Assembly (NCBI GenBank): GCA_949752795.1
Contig: OX457056.1
Location: forward strand, 174,120,428 to 174,184,427
Length of the DNA stretch: 64,000 nt
Reading direction: 5' to 3'
From: Hyperoodon ampullatus
Lineage: Eukaryota; Chordata; Mammalia; Artiodactyla; Ziphiidae
Part shown: positions 57,897 to 64,000 of the stretch, one piece after another
Position numbering within the stretch: position 1 is the first letter of the stretch
Layout: each line of letters starts with the position of its first letter
Translations under genes and position numbers: made by a program
The notes under the pieces: generated by a model
The model's database searches: none
What the model was told of the DNA's origin: nothing
The model's input: only the letters and a program-made list of their open reading frames with translations

Positions 57897-58491
57897 AAAT
57901 TGCTGCTATCAGGCATTATTTATAATAGCCAAGACATAGAAGCAACCTAAATATCCATCAACAGATGAATGGATAAAGAAGATGTGGTATATATCATATA
58001 ATGGAATATTACTCAGCATAAAAAAGAATGAAATCATGCCATTTGTAGCAACATGAATGGACCTAGAGCTCTATTATCATACTAAGTGAAGTCAGGCAGA
58101 AAGACAAATATCATATGATATCACTTATATGTGAAATCTAAAAAAAATGATACAAATGAACTTATTCGCAAAACAGAAATAGACTGGCAGACATAGAAAA
58201 CAAACTTATGGTTACCAAAGGGAAAAGAGGGGCGGGATAAATTGGGAATTGGGGATTAACAGATATACACTACTATATATAAAATAGATAAACAACAAGG
58301 ACCTACTGTATAGCACAGGGAACTATATTCAATATCTTATAATAACCTATAATGGAAAAGAATCTGAAAAAGAATATATATATATATATATAACTGAATC
58401 AATTTTCTGTATTCTTGAAACACTGTAAATCTACTATACTTCAATTAAAAAAATAAAAAATAAATAAATAAAATAAAATTGCTGCTATCAG
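57897..58491 (+). mobile_element. LINE-1 copy D, 5'-truncated
   Basis: The insert 57913-58475 has a perfect 16-base duplication aaattgctgctatcag (57897-57912 and 58476-58491). It starts at aataatagccaagacat-like ORF2 3' DNA, so only about 560 bases were copied. An (at)n run fills 58373-58392, and the tail is (aaat)n-rich. Confidence 0.95.
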
Positions 58492-58584
58492 CATCTGTTG
58501 GGTTTCTTTTCCCCCAAAATTGGCTGCAGAGTTGGATATAGTACCTCTTTTCTTTGCTGTCACCACAATTTCTTTCTCAAAGCA

Positions 58585-58951
58585 AGGACATGAGTCTTTT
58601 TTTCCCTAAGATTTATTTGTTTTTGGCTGCATTGGGTCGTCTTTGTGCAGCTTTCTCTAGTTGTGGCAAGCGGGGGCTACTCTCCGTTGTGGTGTGCAGG
58701 CTTCTCATTGCAGTGGCTTCTCTTGTTGCAGAGCACAGGCTCTAGGCTTGCAGGCTTCATTAGTTGTGGCATGCAGGCTGAGTAGTTGTGGCTCACAGGC
58801 TCTAGAGCGCAGGCTCAGTAGTTGTGGTGCACGGGCTTAGCTGCTCTGCGGCATGTGGGATCTTCCCGGACCAGGGACTGAGCCCGTGTCCCCCGTGTTG
58901 GCAGGTGGATTCGTAACCACTGTGCCACCAGGGAAGCCCCAGGACATGAGT
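58585..58951 (-). mobile_element. CHR-type SINE, longest form
   Basis: Antisense copy at 58596-58940, about 345 bases, with a perfect 11-base duplication aggacatgagt (58585-58595 and 58941-58951). Its 3' part is longer than that of the copy at 37320 and includes tagttgtggcatgcaggctg, and its tail reads ctaagatttatttgttttt. Confidence 0.92.
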
Positions 58952-59280
58952 TTTTTTGATTGAAAGTTTCTATTGCTAATCACTAGGAGGAATATACAAA
59001 GGAAAACCAAAATAACAGATGTGGGAAAGGTACAACGTTTTCTAAAGTTCACAAATATTTGGAAGCTGCTGTCTCATCTAGAGACTTGGCTCCTTTCTGA
59101 GACAGTCATTGGGAGTCTGGTCCACTTTGTGCCATCTTTATTCCTAAAGTAAATTCAGCATGCCCCTCACCCCAAGCTCCTGCTCTCAGAAGGACATGAC
59201 AGTGATCCATTCCTCCCTGAAGGTCTTCTCGCCCGCACTATACCCAAAGGATACATGGTAGAATTGGAAGAAAAGTAAAT
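58952..59280. other. No recognised feature
   Basis: About 330 bases between two CHR SINEs; nothing supported. Confidence 0.4.
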
Positions 59281-59482
59281 AATCAACTCAGGGCTTCCCT
59301 GGTGGCGCAGCGGTTAAGAGTCCGCCTGCCGATGCAGGGGACATGGGTTCGTGCCCCGGTCTGGGAAGATCCCACATGTCACGGAGCGGCTGGGCCCGTG
59401 AGCCATGGCTGCTGAGCCTGCGCGTCTGGAGCCTGTGCTCTGCAACGGGAGAGGCCACAACAGTGAGAGGCCCGCGTACCGC

Positions 59483-59513
<31 letters not shown>

Positions 59514-59519
59514 GCTCAG
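59281..59519 (+). mobile_element. CHR-type SINE, short form
   Basis: Copy at 59292-59508 with a poly(A) of about 27, flanked by aatcaactcag and aatcagctcag (10 of 11). The long pure A tail suggests a recent insertion. Confidence 0.95.
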
Positions 59520-60550
59520 CCTCTCTGAGAATTTTTAGAGAAGTGTGATAGTGACTTCAAAGGGCTTCTAAGATTGGAATGGTCACCTTCTAGCACTTCC
59601 TCAAACATTGACTCTTTACTCAGCTTAATTTTACTCACTGTTTCTTTTTTAAACAGTGTCATTCCTCCTGAGATTTCCATCTTCTCCCTTCTTTATTTCC
59701 TTAACACGACTTCAGCCCAGTCTATTCTCTCTAGGGCTGAGTCATTTCATCTCATTTCCTCCATCAAAATCGAGCTCAAAACAGAAGCACAGTCAAAGGC
59801 CCAGGTGTGCCTTTTTCAGCCAGGGGGGCTCATCCAGACAGGATAGAGCAGGTGGAGGCTGCTGAAAGCCAGATGGCCTCCAGTCCCATGAAAGCATTTC
59901 TGAGAAAGAGAAGAGCCCAACCCAGTCAAGGAAAAGAAAACACCAACCCCTGGACAGGGAGAGCGTGAGTCACCTCCGGCCAGTTGCCGGGAGGCATTGT
60001 GGCTCAGCTTTGTCAAGTGCTATCGATACATGAAGCTAAGGAAATGAAGTGCATCACAGCTGCATTTGACAACAGGGGTGATTCCATCCTCGAAATTCCA
60101 TTTCCTGGCCTTCCCTGCCTTCTCTCCCTGCTCTCCCCCTGCCTCACATCCTTTCTTCTCTTCCTTACAGGAGGTCCTTCTTCTGCCCACCCTCCAAAGG
60201 TTGAGGCTTCAGAGTTTTCTTCTCATCCCGCTCTTCTTAAAACACACCTCTTCTCGTTGACACTGTTTATTTCATTGTTTTAAATTCCTATTAGAGAAGA
60301 CACCCTGATCTCAATCTTTAGCTGAAAACGTCATTATAACTTCAGACCAGCAGATGCAGCTGTACCAGGTCCACATCTGGGGTAGATGGTCTATTGTCAA
60401 GTAGTATACCAAGCTACCTCTATCCCTGTACTTACCCAATGGTATGAAAACCCATAGAAAATGATCTGTAAATAATCAATTGCATATTACATAAATAAAC
60501 TGTATAAGACATATTTGTCTCTATATATAATAGACAGTGCATACTTATAA
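59520..60550. other. Single-copy-looking DNA with a splice-acceptor-like site
   Basis: No repeat was assigned. A long pyrimidine tract ending ttcttctcttccttacag lies at 60122-60170, one of the strongest acceptor-like sequences in the window, but the following 110 bases reach no clear polyadenylation signal. A tgagtcac AP-1-like motif lies near 59967. Frames of 90-99 codons here have no recognised domain. Confidence 0.35.
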
Positions 60551-60554
60551 AACA

Positions 60555-60800
60555 TACCGTTAAGAACACAAGCTCTAGAGCCAGACTCCTGGTCTCTGCC
60601 CAGCTGACTAACCTGAAGATTGCAAGCAAATCTATGAAACCCACATCTCAGTTTTCTCATAAAATGGGGATGGTAATTGTGGTTTTCTCATAGAATTTTT
60701 GTGACTACTGAATGAGTGAACATATACAAAGTTCTTAGAAGAGTCTCCAGAATCTAATAAGCATTTACTGCATTGTTACTATTATCGTTACTTATTATTT
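60555..60800 (+). repeat. MIR SINE
   Basis: The order ccgttaagaacacaagctct, agagccagactcctggtctc, ctcagttttctcataaaatg, gggatggtaattgtggtttt is a plus-strand MIR. Confidence 0.75.
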
Positions 60801-61795
60801 TTAAATAAGTAAATTATTCCCATTAATATTTTACAATAATAATTGTTACTTATTTTTTTTCTCTTTCTCTCCTTCCCCAACTATTATAAATATCTTTTGG
60901 AAGAAGACCATCTTTGATCCATCTTTTCATTCTTCACTGTAAATATTCAGTAATATTCGATGAACACATGAGTGCATGAATGTGTAAAGAACAAACTAAA
61001 AACTGGGAGGTTGACGTGGATAACCATAAAGAAGGAGAAGAGATGACAAAATATGGATTAAGAAAAATGAGCTTTGTAGGCCAAGAAATTCTGACAGGAA
61101 GATGATATAGATGAAAAATTACTAGAAGGGAATCATGCTTCAGAATTACTGTGGCCTGTGGCATTGTGTCTGACCAGAAATTCCCTTTTGCATTTTCACC
61201 TCTAAAGAAATTTCATCCCGCCCTCAAGAATCTGTTTCAAACTCAGGCTGAACTTTGAGTCTGGGCTGTTGTTGAAGAGCTGAGGCCTGTCTCTTCCCGC
61301 CAAGTGGAGAGAGCATGGCCTTCTTCCCACAGCTGTCCTCTTGGCCTCATAAGAATGCCTTAGCATCCTACTTGTCAGAGAAACCCTCAGGGACCCTTGC
61401 TTGAGGCTAGAATGAGCAACTCAAGAGATGAAGCTTCTGATACATACTCCCCTTCACCCCCTCAAGTGGACAGCGAGGAGTGATCCTGAGGGTGCACGAG
61501 ATAATGGCTGTGAACACAGCCTGGGAGTTTTGTGAAGAAGCGCTCTCTTTCTTTAAAACCGTGGTTTGGTTTCTTGTTAAATATTTTTCTCTTCCAAATT
61601 CTTTTCTGCTGGCTTAGGATTAAAATTAGTACGGACCAATGAGAAAGAACATATAACAAACCCTTCCACAGGGGAATACAAAAGCAGCTAAAAAATAATT
61701 AAATTCAAAAGCTAATGCCTAAAAATGACTTATTTATAACGTCTCTACAAGTACAAAGAAAGCCTCCATTTTATCTTCTGTACCTTAGAGCCACA
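60801..61795. other. No recognised gene; AT-rich then mixed
   Basis: About 1 kb. Positions 60780-60860 are strongly AT-rich with small inverted repeats. No repeat family was assigned to the remainder. Confidence 0.4.
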
Positions 61796-61799
61796 GCAT

Positions 61800-62480
61800 T
61801 CTGTTTTTTCCTAAATTTGAAATCTGAGCCTGTCACTTTCCTGTTTAAAACACCTCACTGGTTGTCTTCTGGACTTTATCCTGACAGTAGGATGCAATCT
61901 GGCGCCACCTACTTCCCTCTCAGTACTCCTGCCTCCAACTCTGGACTCCATGCTTATCCAACTGCTTGTAATGTCCCCAAAGGATATCCTCCAAGTTTGC
62001 TAAATATAAGAAATAAAAAATACAGGATGCCCAGTTAAATCTGAATTTCAGATAAACAAGTAATACCTTTTTAGTATAAGCATGCTCTACGTAATATTTA
62101 AGACACACATACTTTAAAAATTATCCACTGTTTACACAGAGTTCAAATTTAAGTGGTCATCCTCTATTTTATCTGGCAGCTTAATCCCCCTTCTACCCCA
62201 CCAGCCCATCCTTCAGGACACAGCTGAAGTGAACACATCTTCCTTCCTTTCCAGTCCACCCAATTTTAGGTGTGGCTTCTCCAAGGGGCTTAGACATCCC
62301 TCATTTTTATAGAGCTTACTATAGTAGTTACAATTATCTGTTTATTTCTAAAGCTCAACTACTAGATCCCACAAGGTTAGGGCTTGTGTCTCATTCATTA
62401 TTGTATCCCCAAAGCTTAAAAATGTGCCCACAGTATAACAGTTGTTAAATATTACTTATTAAATAAAACGATAGAAAGTC
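61800..62480 (+). repeat. L2 LINE 3' part, split by palindromic MITE
   Basis: The L2 coding end (gagcctgtcactttcctgtt; ttaaaacacctcactggttg) lies at 61810-61990. After the MITE the L2 3' region continues (catccttcaggacacagctg; ctactagatcccacaaggtt; gtgcccacagtataacagtt) to the terminal taaataaaac near 62470. The continuity on both sides shows the MITE came later. Confidence 0.75.
61995..62180. mobile_element. Palindromic DNA-transposon relic, MER53-like
   Basis: The left arm tacaggatgcccagttaaat, ctgaatttcagataaacaag mirrors the right arm (gtttacacagagttcaaatt; taagtggtcatcctctattt). Arms of about 70 bases make an imperfect palindrome. I recall MER53 as having this structure; the match is from memory. 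It has no coding capacity and was mobilised in trans. Confidence 0.7.
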
Positions 62481-62559
62481 ACTGTTTACAAAGCACTTTC
62501 ACAATTCAGCAAATTATCTATTTCTATACTATGCAAATGGAAATTTCCTTTCTGTCCCA

Positions 62560-63150
62560 GAGTACTCCAAGAGGATCTTTTTAAGTATCAGTCAGAGCAC
62601 TTTATGCTCCTGATCAACATATTCCAGTGGCAGGCCACCACAGTTAGAACAAACACCCAAGTCCTCTCCGTGGCTTACAAGTCCTTGTGGAATCTAACAC
62701 CTGGCTATAACCTCAGTCTCATTTTAGAGCATTCTCCTTGCTCATTGTTAACTGAGCACTGGCGTCCTTGCTGCTCATGACAGTTCCAATCAAAGCTCTG
62801 CCTCAGGGCCTTTGCACTTACACTTCCCTCTGCCTGGAATCCTTTTCTCAGCTATATGCAAGGTTTTCTGCATCACTTCTTTCAGGCTGGAAGAGTCTCC
62901 TCCTGAGAAAAGCCTTTCCTGGTCATTTGTCACTCTCTAGGCCTCTGCTTACATTTTCTTCAAAGTACTCATCACTATTTGACATTTTATTGTATATTTA
63001 GGGTTCATTTACCCTCTGTTTTTCCCCATGTGATTGATGTAAGTTTTTTGAGGGCAGGGACTTTGCCTTCCCTTTTGTATTTTAAGCATCTAGAACAAAG
63101 CCTGGAACGTGTAGATGCTTTATAAATACCAGGGAAAAGAAGGAAGTAAA
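62560..63150 (+). repeat. L2 LINE 3' region including tail
   Basis: The best-preserved L2 in the window: gcctcagggcctttgcactt, acacttccctctgcctggaa, gagaaaagcctttcctggtc, gagggcagggactttgcctt, aagcatctagaacaaagcct. It lies head to tail behind the previous L2. Confidence 0.88.
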
Positions 63151-63605
63151 GAAGGGGGGAGGAAGCCTACTCTGGAGCCTGAAATTCTTCTTCACTGAGC
63201 AGTTTTCTTCCCATGTAAGATGAGGGCTTAAAAGGATATATTGCTTTAAATTTACTCTAAGGTGCACATGTGTGAAATTAGAACCTTTCGAGAAAGTAAG
63301 ATATTTCAGAGATGGTGGAGGAGTTGCTTGTTACCTAAGGATTGGATTAAGGGATGATACCCAAGGAACAAAGGCCACAAATGGAACAGACTGTTGAAGG
63401 AGTAGGTGACTGAATAGGAAATAAACCATTGTTCCTATAAAGGTTAGCTCAACCTTGTCTTTTCACCCCCAACCAACACCAAAGTCATTGTGACAGACAC
63501 TTTTAATTGCCCACCCAACATCCATTCCCACTTTCTCCCTTGCTAATAAAACCCATCTTTATTTAGAACAACAATGCTTCCAGCCTTAGTCTATGAATCA
63601 TTACT
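63151..63605. other. No recognised feature
   Basis: About 450 bases; nothing supported. Confidence 0.4.
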
Positions 63606-63607
63606 TG

Positions 63608-63846
63608 ATCTAGCCTCGAAATTGGTAAACTTTTCCGTCAAGGACCAGGTGATAAATATAATCAGGATATGTGAGACACATGGTTGCCATCACAACTACT
63701 CAATTCTGTTGCTGTAGTGTGAATGCAGCCATAAAAAACAGGTAAATGTGTGGGTGTGGCTGTGTTCCAATAAAACTTTATTTACAAAAATAGGCAGTGG
63801 GCAGATTTGGCTCATGAAGCATAGTTGGCCAATCCCTGATCTAAGC
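63608..63846. mobile_element. hAT-like nonautonomous DNA transposon (MITE)
   Basis: The ends attggtaaact (within 63616-63631) and agttggccaat (within 63823-63838) are complementary inverted repeats, 10 of 16 over the full end. Candidate 8-base duplications are atctagcc and atctaagc (6 of 8). The body reads cacaactactcaattctgtt, gtgtggctgtgttccaataa, aactttatttacaaaaatag, a common mammalian MITE whose name I cannot fix. Confidence 0.65.
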
Positions 63847-64000
63847 GATCCTGTTCCCCACATTCCCAGTGCCCCATACAAGTAGAAACAGTCATGTGAC
63901 TCTACCAACAATGAGCTGAGTGGATCCAATGGCTGGACGTGGGAGAGAGGCATAGGATGGTTTCAGGAAAAGCTTTTGCTTTCCTAACAAAAGGGGACGG
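63847..64000. other. Window end, no recognised feature
   Basis: About 150 bases; nothing supported. Confidence 0.4.

Noticed and set aside
11563..59528. Recurring peptides such as MVESPPADAGDTGSCPGPG at about ten places on both strands.
   Set aside because: They are read-through of the CHR SINE, each exactly inside a copy with poly(A) and target duplications; not a gene family.
1..64000. Prokaryotic systems, CRISPR arrays, phage or plasmid features.
   Set aside because: None present. Base composition, LINE, SINE and LTR content show vertebrate nuclear DNA.

Overview
This is a repeat-rich, gene-poor stretch of a mammalian nuclear genome, almost certainly from a cetacean. The main evidence is about a dozen copies of a tRNA-derived SINE opening with gggcttccctggtggcgcag. 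It matches my memory of the CHR SINEs shared by Cetacea, hippopotamus and ruminants, in the short, recently active form typical of whales and dolphins. Many copies still have exact target-site duplications. No ruminant Bov-B or Bov-A2 copy was seen, and the LINE-1 copies are of a laurasiatherian type. I found no convincing intact protein-coding gene, tRNA, rRNA, CRISPR array or prokaryotic element. Nearly all open frames are LINE-1 remnants, SINE read-through, or chance frames in LTR, L2 or simple-repeat DNA.

Layout: 0-4.1 kb holds old L2, MIR and L1M debris, including an 840-bp L2 3' end. 4.15-11.2 kb is a nearly full-length plus-strand LINE-1 with tandem-repeat 5' UTR blocks; an antisense polyadenylated retrocopy interrupts its ORF1. 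11.2-38.5 kb is mostly old single-copy DNA with CHR SINEs, MIRs, L2s, several MLT1-like LTRs and microsatellites. 38.56-43.56 kb is a second LINE-1 on the minus strand, with both ends and an 11-bp target-site duplication but about 1 kb of its reverse transcriptase region deleted. 43.6-55.7 kb has old repeats, a near-perfect 30-bp-arm hairpin at 45.57-45.65 kb, and a possible terminal exon at 54.65-55.03 kb. 55.7-58.5 kb has an old LTR split by a 5'-truncated LINE-1, followed by a second truncated LINE-1. 58.5-64 kb has CHR SINEs, two head-to-tail L2s (one split by a palindromic DNA-transposon relic) and a hAT-like MITE near the right end.

The parts interact as parasites and host. LINE-1 proteins most likely mobilised the CHR SINEs and the retrocopy, judging from poly(A) tails and 10-18-bp duplications. 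No LINE-1 copy here can encode both proteins intact. The most interesting leads are an ORF1 frame break shared by two LINE-1 copies with unlike 5' UTRs, the monomer-like 5' UTR of the first copy, the antisense retrocopy, the small-RNA-like hairpin and the terminal-exon candidate. I did not find a new defence or enzymatic system. Repeat family names come from memory of consensus sequences, not from a database search.
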